Origin: an uncultured Eubacteriales bacterium
GTDB taxonomy: Bacteria > Bacillota > Clostridia > Christensenellales > Aristaeellaceae
NCBI GenBank assembly: GCA_902765395.1
Contig: CACWZP010000006.1
Coordinates: 62,001 to 126,000 of the forward strand
Length of the DNA stretch: 64,000 nucleotides
Direction of reading: 5' to 3'
Positions within the stretch are counted from its first letter, which is position 1; each line of letters starts with the position of its first letter. This document shows positions 34,101-43,070 of this stretch, piece after piece. The notes below the pieces were generated by a model. That model saw only the letters and a list, made by a program, of their open reading frames with translations. It was not told the DNA's origin and made no database searches. The position numbers and the translations under genes were made by a program.

Positions 34101-35096
34101 TCAGTTCACGCGCACGCGCGGGTCGACCACGGCGTACATGATGTCCGCCAGCATCAGGCTGACCTGCGTCAGCAGCAGCCCGAACACGGCGTAGAACATC
34201 GTGAACGGCAGGTCGCCCGCCACCATGGCGTCATAGGAAATATAGCCGATGCCCGGGATCTGGTACAACGTCTCAGTGATCATGGAGCCCGAGAACAGGC
34301 TGGGCACCAGGTAGCTCATATAGCTGACCAGGGGGATCAGCGTGTTGCGGAAGGCGTGGCGGTTGATGACCACCCGCTCGGACAGGCCCTTGGCCCGGGC
34401 CGTGCGGATGTAGTCCGCGTTCAGCACCTCCAGCATGTTGGTGCGGGTGTAGCGGGTCAGGCCGCCCACGTTCAGCATCGTCAGCGTCAGGGTGGGCAGC
34501 ACCATGTGCTGCACCATGTCCCAGATCTTGCCGGACGCGGACAGCTGCTCATGATAGCGGCCCACGATGCCGTACAGGTCGAACCAGTTCAGCCGCACCG
34601 CGAATATATATTTCAAAACCGTTGCCAGGAAGAAGGTGGGCAGCGATATGCAAAGCATGGCAAATACGGTGATGCCGTAGTCGAACCCGCTGTACTGGTG
34701 CCTCGCGGCCTGGATGCCCAGCGGGATACAGATCACCACTTCGAGGATCAGGGTAATGATATTGAGAACCACGGAATACCAGATGACCTGGTTGAACTTT
34801 TCGACGACCGGGATGCCATACTTCCAGCTCTCCCCGAAGTCGCCCTTCAGGACGCCTCCCAGCCAGTTGAAATAGCCGGTGATCACGTCGTCGTTCATGT
34901 GATAGGCCTCATTCAGCTCCGCCAGCCACTGCTGATAGCTTTTGCCGCCGGTGGTGGAGGACGCCGCGGCCCTCTGCCGGGCCAGGCTCTCCACGAAGCT
35001 GGTGGGCATGCAGCGCATCACGCCATAGATGATGAACGCGCCCAGGAATATGATGACGAGTGCCAGCGCGGTGCGCCGGACGATGAATTTCCACAC
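34101..35096 (-). CDS. oppB: Oligopeptide ABC permease OppB
   Basis: This 331-residue permease starts at GTG 35094-35096 with GGAGGA 7 nt upstream. It has six membrane segments; the first is at about residues 9-30. The family loop LNADYIRTARAKGLSERVVI contacts the ATPases. A loop of about 50 polar residues after helix 1 is somewhat longer than usual. It is the partner of OppC and is spaced 21 bp before it. Confidence 0.93.
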   Translation of the reverse strand: MWKFIVRRTALALVIIFLGAFIIYGVMRCMPTSFVESLARQRAAASSTTGGKSYQQWLAELNEAYHMNDDVITGYFNWLGGVLKGDFGESWKYGIPVVEKFNQVIWYSVVLNIITLILEVVICIPLGIQAARHQYSGFDYGITVFAMLCISLPTFFLATVLKYIFAVRLNWFDLYGIVGRYHEQLSASGKIWDMVQHMVLPTLTLTMLNVGGLTRYTRTNMLEVLNADYIRTARAKGLSERVVINRHAFRNTLIPLVSYMSYLVPSLFSGSMITETLYQIPGIGYISYDAMVAGDLPFTMFYAVFGLLLTQVSLMLADIMYAVVDPRVRVN

Positions 35097-35283
35097 GGTC
35101 GCTTCCTCCCCGAGTTTTAATGTATATCGCTCCACATCCATCGGGCATTTGCCGGGGATTCGTACGCGCTTTCAGGCGCGGCGCTGCGCCGCCCGCCCAA
35201 AACGGGAAGACCGCTTCCGGCGGACGGCGCAGGGCCGCCCCTGCGGATTTCCCCGCGGAGGACAGATGCCTGGATCGTGGAAC

Positions 35284-35335
35284 AGGGACTGAAAAGTCCC
35301 AAAGCCGCTCCCTCCCGGGGAGGGAGGGGGCGGCG
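35284..35335 (-). terminator. Candidate attenuating hairpins between oppA and oppB
   Basis: Two adjacent stems lie here: GGGACT-GAAA-AGTCCC (35285-35300) and a GC-rich imperfect stem GCCGCTCCCTCC/GGAGGGAGGGGGCGGC (35304-35334). On the minus strand CTTT follows the larger stem. They sit just after the oppA stop, as expected for reduced readthrough into permease genes. Confidence 0.5.
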
Positions 35336-35366
35336 GGAATGGGTTTACCTTGCTTGGGAGAGTCGA

Positions 35367-37796
35367 TTACTGGGCGGCCTCGACCATCTTCATGGTCTGG
35401 ACCTCGCTCAGCCATCCCCAGAAGGTGGTGACATCGCCGGTGACGGTGGGGATGTCCACGCGCTCGGTGCTGGCGATGACGATGTTCTGGCGCTGATAGG
35501 TCGGGATCTCAACAGCCCAGTCGATGATCTCGTCCAGGGCGGCCTTGTAGACCTGCTTGCGGTAATCCTGGTCGTCCGACTGACGGGCGTCCACGATCAG
35601 CTTGTCCAGCTCGTCGGACTGGATGTGATAGTGGTTGGAATCGGAGCCGCCGCGGCCCACGATGCCGGAGGAGTGATAGACCTGATACATATCGGGATCG
35701 ATGGTGGCGCCCCAGGCCGCGCACCACATGTTCTGGGTGCCAGCGTCCAGCGCATCCCACAGCACGTTGCTGTCGGCGGGGTCGTTGATCTTCAGCTCGA
35801 TGCCGATCTTCTCCAGGGCGTTCTTGGCGTCGGTCAACACGGCGAAGGCCGGGTGGTCACCGGTGCCGTCGCCGGGGATGATGGCCTCATAGGACAGGGC
35901 AGCGCCTTCGGGAGCCTCGGTGAACTTGCCGGATTCCTCGTCGAAGGTGTAGCCGGCGGCCTTCAGGAAGCCGATGGCTGCCTGCAGAGCGGCGTCATAC
36001 TTCTCTTCCTGGGTCATCTCGGCGGTGTAGATGTCGTTGCCGTCCACGTCCACGGAGAAGGCCACCCTGTAGCCCTCGTCGGTGGCCTGCGGGGCCGCCC
36101 AGGAGGTGGTGGAGATGGGATAGTTGATGACCGCGGCGGCGTCGCCATAGTAGCTGTCGATGGCGGTGTCGCGATACACGGACAGGATGGTGGCGAAGGC
36201 CTTGCGCAGGTTCTTGGAAGCCTCGCTGCCGGGCTCGCCAGCCACGTTCATGGTATCGGCGTTCATGCCGATGTAGCCATAGCCCAGGTTGGCCACGGAG
36301 TAGGTGGTCACCACGTTGCCGGTCACTTCGCCGTTGTCGTTGAAGGAGCGCAGCATCTCGAAGTTGGACTTGGAGCCGGTCATCTCGCCGCCGTCGGCGG
36401 TGCCGGTCTGCACGGCGCTGGCCACCTCAGCGGCCTGGGTCTCCTTGTACTGGAAGGACTTGATCTCGGGCTCGCCCAGGTAGTAGTTCTCGTTGGCCTC
36501 GTAGTAGGCAACGCGGTTCTCGTACTTGACGAACTTGTAGGGGCCGGCGCCCATGGGGGCGTCGTTCTTGGACTGCACAATGCTCAGATCGCCGAAGGGA
36601 TGGCCGAACTGGTTGTTCTCATAGTCATACTGCTCGGGATCGCCATAGTAGTGCAGCGGGGCGATGGACAGGCCCAGGATGCTGTACACGGCGGGAGCCT
36701 CGAAGCCATGGGTCTGCACTTCGACGGTGTAGTCGTCCACGCGCTTGATGCCCTCGATGTTGGGCACGCCAGCGGACATGTCAACGCCCGCGTCCTCGGC
36801 GACCTTGGTCATCAGGGCGCTGTTGATCTCATCGGCATTCGCGCCGGTGGCGGACTCGACGGACAGGTAGGTGTCCAGGTCGCCGCCGTACTGGGCGAAC
36901 ACGGAAGCGTACAGGTCGTCGATGGTGGGCTCTTCACCCTCAACGGAGAAGCCCCACATGGCGGCGCCGAAGGCCACCTTCAGAGCGTCGGACTCGCCGA
37001 TCTCCTCGGCGGTCTTGCCCATCGTCGACTCGGCATATTCGGCGGCGTAGTTCTCGTAGACGTAGTCCACGATGCCCTGCAGGTCGGTCTTCCACAGCTC
37101 GACGGCAGGCGCGGCATAGGAGTCAAACTCCTCCTGGGTGAAGGCGTCGCCCTCAGCCACGGTGTACTCGGCGCCATTGGCGGCAAAGGCGGCCTTGATG
37201 GCGTCCACGGTCGCGGTGGTCTCTCCCAGGGAGGCCTCGGGGATCTGGGTCCTGTAAGCCTGCAGGCCCACGATGTCATAGCTGCTCAGCGTGGTGGAGC
37301 CGTTGTAGGCGGGATCCAGGAACACATAGTAGTTGAAGATGACGTCGTCGATGGTCACGGGCTCTCCGTCGGAGAACTTCAGATCCTCGCGCATCTTGTA
37401 GGTGTAGGTGGTGATGTCGGCGTCCTTGTCGTAGTTGACGGACAGGTCGCCGGTGCCGTAGTAGGTGTAATCCGTGCCGTTGTAGGCATGGGTCTCACCC
37501 TCGATGCCGTTGTAGATGATGCCGCCGGTGCGGTCGGTGGTCATCATGCTGGCCTGGGTCAGGTTCACCATGTCCTGATCATAGGCGGTGTCGGCAAAAT
37601 ACGGGGAGAATTTGCCGGACAGGGTGGAAGTCGCCACAACCAGGGGCGTGCCCAGGGCGGGATCCACTTCAGCGGTCTCTTCCACAGCGGCTTCCGCGGT
37701 CTCTTCCACGGCCGCTTCTGCGGTCTCTTCCGCCACCGCGCCGATCACGCTGAAGAGCATGAGCGCCGCCAGCAGCATAGCCAGAAGCTTCTTCAT
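35367..37796 (-). CDS. oppA: Oligopeptide-binding protein OppA (SBP family 5)
   Basis: This 809-residue family 5 binding protein is much longer than the usual 540-600. The signal peptide MKKLLAMLLAALMLFSVIGA ends in AVA-EE with no lipobox Cys. Next comes an octapeptide repeat (ETAEAAVE, 2.5 copies) and then the family start LGTPLVVATSTLSGKFSP. Family motifs include YTYKMREDLKFSDGEPVTID and PMGAGPYKF. Extra acidic insertions (about 170-300) account for the size. GGAGGT lies 9 nt before the ATG at 37794-37796. It is the first gene of the opp operon. Confidence 0.92.
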   Translation of the reverse strand: MKKLLAMLLAALMLFSVIGAVAEETAEAAVEETAEAAVEETAEVDPALGTPLVVATSTLSGKFSPYFADTAYDQDMVNLTQASMMTTDRTGGIIYNGIEGETHAYNGTDYTYYGTGDLSVNYDKDADITTYTYKMREDLKFSDGEPVTIDDVIFNYYVFLDPAYNGSTTLSSYDIVGLQAYRTQIPEASLGETTATVDAIKAAFAANGAEYTVAEGDAFTQEEFDSYAAPAVELWKTDLQGIVDYVYENYAAEYAESTMGKTAEEIGESDALKVAFGAAMWGFSVEGEEPTIDDLYASVFAQYGGDLDTYLSVESATGANADEINSALMTKVAEDAGVDMSAGVPNIEGIKRVDDYTVEVQTHGFEAPAVYSILGLSIAPLHYYGDPEQYDYENNQFGHPFGDLSIVQSKNDAPMGAGPYKFVKYENRVAYYEANENYYLGEPEIKSFQYKETQAAEVASAVQTGTADGGEMTGSKSNFEMLRSFNDNGEVTGNVVTTYSVANLGYGYIGMNADTMNVAGEPGSEASKNLRKAFATILSVYRDTAIDSYYGDAAAVINYPISTTSWAAPQATDEGYRVAFSVDVDGNDIYTAEMTQEEKYDAALQAAIGFLKAAGYTFDEESGKFTEAPEGAALSYEAIIPGDGTGDHPAFAVLTDAKNALEKIGIELKINDPADSNVLWDALDAGTQNMWCAAWGATIDPDMYQVYHSSGIVGRGGSDSNHYHIQSDELDKLIVDARQSDDQDYRKQVYKAALDEIIDWAVEIPTYQRQNIVIASTERVDIPTVTGDVTTFWGWLSEVQTMKMVEAAQ
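37672..37731. repeat. 24-bp tandem repeat in oppA
   Basis: GCGGTCTCTTCCAC plus ten more bases repeats at 37672 and 37696, with a half copy at 37720. Each unit encodes ETAEAAVE on the minus strand, just after the signal peptide. The period is a multiple of three, so copy-number change would keep the frame. Confidence 0.9.
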
Positions 37797-37820
37797 CAAA
37801 GGTCTACCTCCTTATTTTCC

Positions 37821-37894
37821 TTTTGCGGTTGCGCAAAAGATTTCTATTTAACTATACAGCATAATTTGAAAAAAGTCAACGTGAAGTTGCGCAA
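37821..37894. promoter_or_regulatory. TTGCGCAA palindromes flanking the oppA promoter
   Basis: TTGCGCAA occurs at 37829-37836 and 37887-37894. The first is within TTTTGCG-GTTG-CGCAAAA (37821-37838), a 7-bp inverted repeat. On the minus strand one copy lies upstream of the -35 and the other just after the transcription start, which fits a pair of operators. Confidence 0.5.
37851..37879 (-). promoter_or_regulatory. Promoter of the opp operon
   Basis: On the minus strand TTGACT (37874-37879), 17 bp, TATAGT (37851-37856). The leader to the oppA ATG is about 48 nt. Confidence 0.78.
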
Positions 37895-37996
37895 TTAATC
37901 CAGTCATATTATACTAAATTGAGTTAAAATGAAGTCTTGAGGGCGACAAATATGCATTTGCGGCCCGTTCGTCCTATTCCCCGAGGGAAAAAAACG

Positions 37997-38005
37997 TGCT
38001 ATAAT
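37997..38005 (+). promoter_or_regulatory. Extended -10 promoter candidate
   Basis: TGCTATAAT at 37997-38005 is a full extended -10 element; the -35 is poor. It would transcribe through the palindromic element at 38031-38124 into the membrane protein gene at 38169. Confidence 0.45.
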
Positions 38006-38030
38006 GGTCATGTCATTCAGACAGGGAAGC

Positions 38031-38124
38031 AGGTTCTTCGACTTCATTTCGCTTTCGGCTGCACACCGCTCAGAATGGCGGCGCAGAGCTTCGATTGTCA
38101 TCCCGGACGGAGTCGAAGGATCCT
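38031..38124. repeat. Intergenic palindromic element, copy 2
   Basis: Ends AGGTTCTTCGACT (38031-38043) and AGTCGAAGGATCCT (38111-38124) are inverted and match those of 8159-8250. The inner stem is weaker than in copy 1 (CCGCTCAGAATGGC against TGTCATCCCGGACGG). It occupies the gap between the oppA promoter and the next gene. Confidence 0.7.
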
Positions 38125-38168
38125 TTCCGTTCCCTGCATGAGAACGCTGTGAACACATGGAGGCTTCC

Positions 38169-38705
38169 GTGAAAGAGCGAAAATACAAGGACCGATACGA
38201 AATCGTCACCAGTGTCGACCCCCGCACCGGCCGGGAGAAGCGCTCCGCCCGCTATGCCGGGGAGTACTACCGCTTCCCGGACGGCACGGCGAAGGCCCGG
38301 GCGACGTGGCCCGGGGCGGCGGTGGCGCTGTACTGGCTGCTGGCGCTTGTTTACCCGCGCTTCGGGCGCGCCACCAGCCATTGCATCTATGCCCTGCCCC
38401 CGTTCCTGATTGGACTGGTGCCCGGGTTCTACGCGCTGATGGGCCTCTTCACGCTGCTGCGCGCACCCGAGCGCATGACGGTGGTGCAGCGGGAAAACGG
38501 GCCGGGGCGGCTGACGCGGTCGTTCCTGGGCTGCGGCGTGTTCGGCGCGCTGGGGGCCGCGGGCGGCGCAGTCTTCCTGACGCTGTCCGGGCAGTGGGCA
38601 GCGGGCTGGGTGGACGCGCTGCTCATGGGCGGCGCCGCCGCGTGCGCCTGGTGCGGCTTCGCGGTCTCCCGGCGGATCTATCATTCGATGGAGAAGATCG
38701 GCTGA
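38169..38705 (+). CDS. Four-helix membrane protein, unknown
   Basis: This 178-residue protein has a polar basic N-terminus (VKERKYKDRYEIVTSVDPRT) and four hydrophobic segments at about 45-62, 72-95, 120-140 and 145-165. No family is recognised. GTG 38169 has GGAGG 5 nt upstream and is preferred; an ATG at 38157 lacks a ribosome binding site. It is followed by a strong promoter for the next gene, so it is probably a single-gene unit. Confidence 0.65.
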   Translation: MKERKYKDRYEIVTSVDPRTGREKRSARYAGEYYRFPDGTAKARATWPGAAVALYWLLALVYPRFGRATSHCIYALPPFLIGLVPGFYALMGLFTLLRAPERMTVVQRENGPGRLTRSFLGCGVFGALGAAGGAVFLTLSGQWAAGWVDALLMGGAAACAWCGFAVSRRIYHSMEKIG

Positions 38706-38716
38706 CCGGTTTTCGC

Positions 38717-38745
38717 TTTACATTCCCCCAACCGCCTGATATAAT
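38717..38745 (+). promoter_or_regulatory. Promoter of the PNPOx-like gene
   Basis: TTTACA (38717-38722), 17 bp, TATAAT (38740-38745), 36 bp before the ATG. Confidence 0.82.
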
Positions 38746-38781
38746 GGAAGAAACAAACCTATTGAATTGGAGGGCATTGCC

Positions 38782-39174
38782 ATGAATGAAGTGTACGAAT
38801 TCCTGAAGAAGTGCGGCACCTACTACCTGGCCACGATGGAGGGCGACCAGCCCCGGGTGCGTCCCTTCGGCACCGTCGACCTGTTCGAGGGCAGGCTCTA
38901 CATCCAAACCGGCAAGGTGAAGGACGTGTCCAGGCAGCTGCACGCCAACCCCAAGGCCGAGATCTGCGCCTTCATGGACGGCAAGTGGCTGCGCGTGGCG
39001 GGAAAACTGATCCCGGACGAGCGCGTGGAGGCCAAGCGGCACATGCTGGACAGCTATCCGTCCCTGAAGGCCATGTACGACGCCGAGGACGACAACACCG
39101 AGGTGCTGTACTTCGAGGACGCCGCCGCCACCTTCTCCAGCTTCACCGAAGCGCCCAGGACCATCAACTTTTAA
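38782..39174 (+). CDS. Pyridoxamine-phosphate-oxidase-like flavin-binding protein
   Basis: This 130-residue split-barrel protein has GTYYLATMEGDQPRVRPFGT and GRLYIQTGKVKDVSRQL, the start of the PNPOx-like FMN-binding fold. It lacks the full catalytic set of PdxH and is of the short type often called pyridoxamine 5'-phosphate oxidase family protein. GGAGGG is 7 nt before ATG 38782. The DUF362 gene follows after 12 bp, suggesting a joint redox role. Confidence 0.88.
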   Translation: MNEVYEFLKKCGTYYLATMEGDQPRVRPFGTVDLFEGRLYIQTGKVKDVSRQLHANPKAEICAFMDGKWLRVAGKLIPDERVEAKRHMLDSYPSLKAMYDAEDDNTEVLYFEDAAATFSSFTEAPRTINF

Positions 39175-39186
39175 GGAGGAAATCCC

Positions 39187-40257
39187 ATGACCGAAAAGAT
39201 CCCCGGCACCGGCGGCGAGCGCTACGTGCCCTATGAAGAGCGCACCGGCAACGAATCCATCGTCTATTTCACCCGCGACCTGTCCCCGGAGGGGCTGAAG
39301 AAGCTCTATCGCCGGGTGAACGGCCGCATCCAGGGCAAGGTGGCCGTGAAGCTGCACACCGGCGAGCAGTACGGCCCGAACATCATCCCCAGCGCCTGGG
39401 TGAAGGAATTCCTCGCCAGCGAGATCCCCGGCGCCACCATCGTGGAGACCAACACCTTCTACGAGGGCGACCGGGACACCACCGAGAAGCATCGCGAGAC
39501 GCTGAAGGTGAACGGCTGGACGTTCTGCCCCGTGGACATCACCGACGAGTTCGGCACGGCGGACCTGCTGGTGCTGGGCGGCAAGTGGTTCGACCACATG
39601 AGCGTGGGCCGGGAGCTGCCCAAGTACGACTCTCTCGTGGCGCTCACCCACTTCAAGGGCCACACCATGGGCGGCTTCGGCGGCAGCAACAAGAACATCG
39701 GCATCGGCTGCGCCGACGGCAAGATCGGCAAGCGCATGATCCACGCCCGGAACAGCGCCGATCCCGAGCTGGCCTGGAGCGTGGACATGGAGGAGCTGAT
39801 GGAGCGCATGACCGAGTCCACCAAGGCCACCGTGGACTTCTTCGGCAAGAAGACCTGCTTTATCAACGTGATGCGCAACATCTCCGTGTCCTGCGACTGC
39901 GAGGGCTGCCTGGCCGAGCCGGTGGTGACGCCGGACATCGGCATACTGGCCAGCACCGACATCCTGGCCGTGGATCAGGCCTGCGTGGACCTGATCTACG
40001 CCCTGTCCGACGAGGACAGCGCGGCCATGCGCGAGCGCATCGAGACCCGCCACGGCCATCGCCAGCTTTCCTACATGGACGAGCTGGGCATGGGCAACCG
40101 CAAATATATCCTTCTGGACGTGGACAAGGATGATCTGCGCATCCGGCCCGCCGACGCCGTGGAGGGCGTGGTGCCCTTCGTGGAGGATCCCAAGGTGGCC
40201 GAGCGCCGCATGAAGGCCCTGGCCGCCCAGGCGGCCGCGGAGGCGGCGAAGGAATAG
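39187..40257 (+). CDS. DUF362 protein (putative Fe-S centre family)
   Basis: This 356-residue protein is a DUF362 family member: GKVAVKLHTGE near the N-terminus, LTHFKGHTMGGFGGSNKNIG, and the Cys-rich SCDCEGC followed by PDIGILASTDILAVDQAC. The typical C-terminal 4Fe-4S ferredoxin domain is absent. The family is annotated as an Fe-S centre protein of unknown function. It is co-transcribed with a flavin-binding protein. Confidence 0.88.
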   Translation: MTEKIPGTGGERYVPYEERTGNESIVYFTRDLSPEGLKKLYRRVNGRIQGKVAVKLHTGEQYGPNIIPSAWVKEFLASEIPGATIVETNTFYEGDRDTTEKHRETLKVNGWTFCPVDITDEFGTADLLVLGGKWFDHMSVGRELPKYDSLVALTHFKGHTMGGFGGSNKNIGIGCADGKIGKRMIHARNSADPELAWSVDMEELMERMTESTKATVDFFGKKTCFINVMRNISVSCDCEGCLAEPVVTPDIGILASTDILAVDQACVDLIYALSDEDSAAMRERIETRHGHRQLSYMDELGMGNRKYILLDVDKDDLRIRPADAVEGVVPFVEDPKVAERRMKALAAQAAAEAAKE

Positions 40258-40267
40258 GCGCGATCCT

Positions 40268-40293
40268 GGCCTTCCCCTGTGGGGAAGGCCTTC
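40268..40293 (+). terminator. Terminator after the DUF362 gene
   Basis: GGCCTTCCCC (40268-40277) and GGGGAAGGCC (40281-40290) form a perfect 10-bp stem with a TGT loop, followed by TTCT. Confidence 0.7.
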
Positions 40294-40357
40294 TGCTTGG
40301 CCGTCGTCCTCCTCCCCTTCCCCATTGCGAACTCTCGGTTAAGAATCGCCTCATCCC

Positions 40358-40386
40358 TTGCTTTTTCAGCTCTTTATCACTATAAT
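40358..40386 (+). promoter_or_regulatory. Promoter of the lysine riboswitch operon
   Basis: TTGCTT (40358-40363), 17 bp, TATAAT (40381-40386). The predicted start lies about 10 nt before the riboswitch. Confidence 0.7.
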
Positions 40387-40402
40387 ATAGGAAAATGAAC
40401 GA

Positions 40403-40572
40403 TCGATAGAGGCGCGGGACGCATCAGTAGCGCCGCGGAGCCCCTCCAAGGGCTTTGAAGCGGCGGGAAAGGGCATTTCGCCGAAATCCGGGGCGGTTGG
40501 AGCCGAACCGGGTTGGGGAATCGCGAAACACGCGGTTCACTGTCACAACCCCCGTTGTGGAGCGCTATCTCT
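40403..40572 (+). ncRNA. Lysine riboswitch (L-box)
   Basis: The conserved blocks of the lysC-type leader appear in order: GATAGAGGCGCGG, CATCAGTAGCGCC, GGAGCCCCTCC, GGGAAAGGGCATTTCGCCGAA, ACTGTCACAACC, and the closing GGAGCGCTATCTC. GATAG (40405-40409) pairs with CTATC (40565-40569) as helix P1. The length (about 170 nt) is typical. A terminator follows at 40598-40633, so lysine binding would stop transcription of the transporter genes. The assignment rests on motif order remembered from Bacillus lysC; a covariance-model search would settle it. Confidence 0.9.
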
Positions 40573-40597
40573 GATCCCAGAATCTCATTGCACCTTC

Positions 40598-40633
40598 TGC
40601 GACCGGAGCATGGACTTCGGTCGCATTCATTTT
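40598..40633 (+). terminator. Terminator of the lysine riboswitch
   Basis: TGCGACCGGAG (40598-40608) pairs with CTTCGGTCGCA (40615-40625) with one G-U, loop CATGGA, then TTCATTTTA. It is the likely expression platform; the start codon is 25 nt further. Confidence 0.75.
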
Positions 40634-40658
40634 AATAACACATCAGGAGGCAATACCC

Positions 40659-41456
40659 ATGAAGAGAATCATCGTCACCCTGCTGGCCATCGCCATGCTG
40701 CTGAGCGCCTGCGCCTTCGCCGAGGGCACCTTCCGCGTGGGCATGGAGTGCAATTACGCGCCCTTCAACTGGACCCAGGTGGAGGCCGACGACAACAGCG
40801 TGCCCATCGACGGCGGCATGGGCTATGCCGGCGGCTACGACGTGGAGATCGCGAAGAAGATCGCCGAGGGCCTGGACAAGGAGCTGGTCATCTGCAAGAT
40901 CGAGTGGGACGGCCTGATCCCCGCCCTGCAGGCTGACCAGATCGACGCCGTCATCGCGGGCATGTCCCCCACCGCCGAGCGCAAGGTGACCGTGGACTTC
41001 ACCGACGCCTACTACAACAGCGACCTGGTGGTCGTGGTGCGCAAGGACGGCGCCTTCGCCGAGGCCGCGAGCCTTTCCGACTTCGCCGGCGCGAAGGTCA
41101 CCGGCCAGCAGAACACCTTCCACTACACCGTCATCGACCAGCTGGAGGGCGTCGAAAAGCAGCCCGCCCAGGTGGATTTCCCGGCCATGATCACCGCCCT
41201 GTCCAGCGGCGCCATCGACGGCTACATCTCCGAGCGTCCCGGCGCGGTTTCCGCCTGCCAGGCCAACGCCGACCTGACCTTCGTCACCCCCGGCTTCGTG
41301 GCCAGCGAAGAGGACACCTCCGTGGCCGTGGCCGTCAAGCAGGGCCAGCCGGAGCTGATCGAGCAGATCAACGGCATCCTGGCCGGCATCGACGCGGACG
41401 CGCGCAATGAGCTGATGGACAACGCCGTGCTGACCCAGCCGGTTTCCGCCGAATAA
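40659..41456 (+). CDS. Amino-acid ABC transporter binding protein, predicted lysine
   Basis: This 265-residue family 3 solute-binding protein has signal MKRIIVTLLAIAMLLSACAF with a possible lipobox LSAC, although AFA-EG also fits ordinary cleavage. The mature start TFRVGMECNYAPFNW and GYDVEIAKKIAEGL, WDGLIPALQADQIDAVIAGM are typical of polar amino-acid binding proteins. The upstream lysine riboswitch points to lysine as substrate. AGGAGG precedes the ATG. A perfect hairpin follows the gene. Confidence 0.9.
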   Translation: MKRIIVTLLAIAMLLSACAFAEGTFRVGMECNYAPFNWTQVEADDNSVPIDGGMGYAGGYDVEIAKKIAEGLDKELVICKIEWDGLIPALQADQIDAVIAGMSPTAERKVTVDFTDAYYNSDLVVVVRKDGAFAEAASLSDFAGAKVTGQQNTFHYTVIDQLEGVEKQPAQVDFPAMITALSSGAIDGYISERPGAVSACQANADLTFVTPGFVASEEDTSVAVAVKQGQPELIEQINGILAGIDADARNELMDNAVLTQPVSAE

Positions 41457-41472
41457 CCGATCGACCACCCTG

Positions 41473-41497
41473 TAGGGGCGCCGCTGCGGCGCCCCTA
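41473..41497 (+). terminator. Hairpin between binding-protein and permease genes
   Basis: TAGGGGCGCCG (41473-41483) and CGGCGCCCCTA (41487-41497) form a perfect 11-bp stem with a CTG loop. The T-tract is poor (ATCGTTTTA), so it may stabilise the upstream transcript or attenuate. Confidence 0.65.
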
Positions 41498-41534
41498 TAC
41501 ATCGTTTTACCAATACTTTTGAGGATGTGATTTC

Positions 41535-42318
41535 ATGCCCACCGCCCAGTCCGGCTTCTTTGAATGGGTATTCTTCTTCCTGAAAACCTACGGCGGCCTG
41601 TTTTTGCAAGGCGCGGGCGTCACGCTGCTGATCGCCCTGACGGGCACGCTGACGGGCTTCGTCATCGGCCTGGCCGTGGGCTATGTGCGCGCCAGGCCCG
41701 TCGACAGGGAAAACGGCGTCGCGCGCTACTGGCTGCGCAAGGCGGTGCGGTGGCTGCTGGGCGTGTACATCGAGGTGTTCCGCTCCACGCCCATGATCGT
41801 GCAGGCCATGGTCATCTTCTACGGCATGTCCGCGGTGTTCCATGTGAACCTGCCCCACCTGCTGGCGGGCTACATCATCGTGTCCATCAACACCGGCGCC
41901 TACCTGTCCGAGATCGTGCGCGGCGGCATCCAGTCCGTGGACCCCGGCCAGCAGGAGGCCGCTCTGGCCATCGGCATGACCTACGGCCAAAGCATGCTGC
42001 ACGTGGTGCTGCCCCAGGCCATCCGCAACATACTGCCCGCCCTGGGCAACGAGTTCGTGGTCAACATCAAGGACACCTCCGTGCTGAACGTCATCAGCGT
42101 GACCGAGCTGTTCTTCGTGTCCAAGAGCGCCGCGGGCACCTACTTCAAGTACTACGAGGTGTTCTTCATCACCGCCTGCATCTACTTCGTGATGACCTTC
42201 ACCGTCACCCGCTTCCTGCGCTGGCTGGAGAAGAAGATGGACGGCCCGGAAAACTACGCCATCCACGGCTCCCAGACCGTGCCGGACGTGGAGCTGATCA
42301 CCAAGGGAGGCGAGCAGA

Positions 42319-42326
<8 letters not shown>
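41535..42326 (+). CDS. Amino-acid ABC transporter permease, predicted lysine
   Basis: This 263-residue permease of the HisM/GlnP type has [20 protein letters not shown], then [13 protein letters not shown] and the loop [20 protein letters not shown]. Five membrane segments are predicted. It has an unusually long cytoplasmic loop (about 55-75, with [17 protein letters not shown]). The end overlaps the ATPase gene by 8 bp. Confidence 0.93.
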
Positions 42327-43062
<736 letters not shown>

Positions 43063-43070
43063 GGGCATGC

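Noticed and set aside
32295-35120. Long plus-strand open frame opposite oppC and oppB
   Set aside because: Antisense to conserved permeases; His/Ala-rich low-complexity product with no family motifs.
37672-37731. Possible CRISPR-like repeats in oppA
   Set aside because: Units are directly tandem without spacers, in frame, and code for a simple octapeptide.
35277-37898. Long plus-strand open frame opposite oppA
   Set aside because: Antisense shadow of the binding-protein gene; Gly/Val/His-rich repetitive translation.
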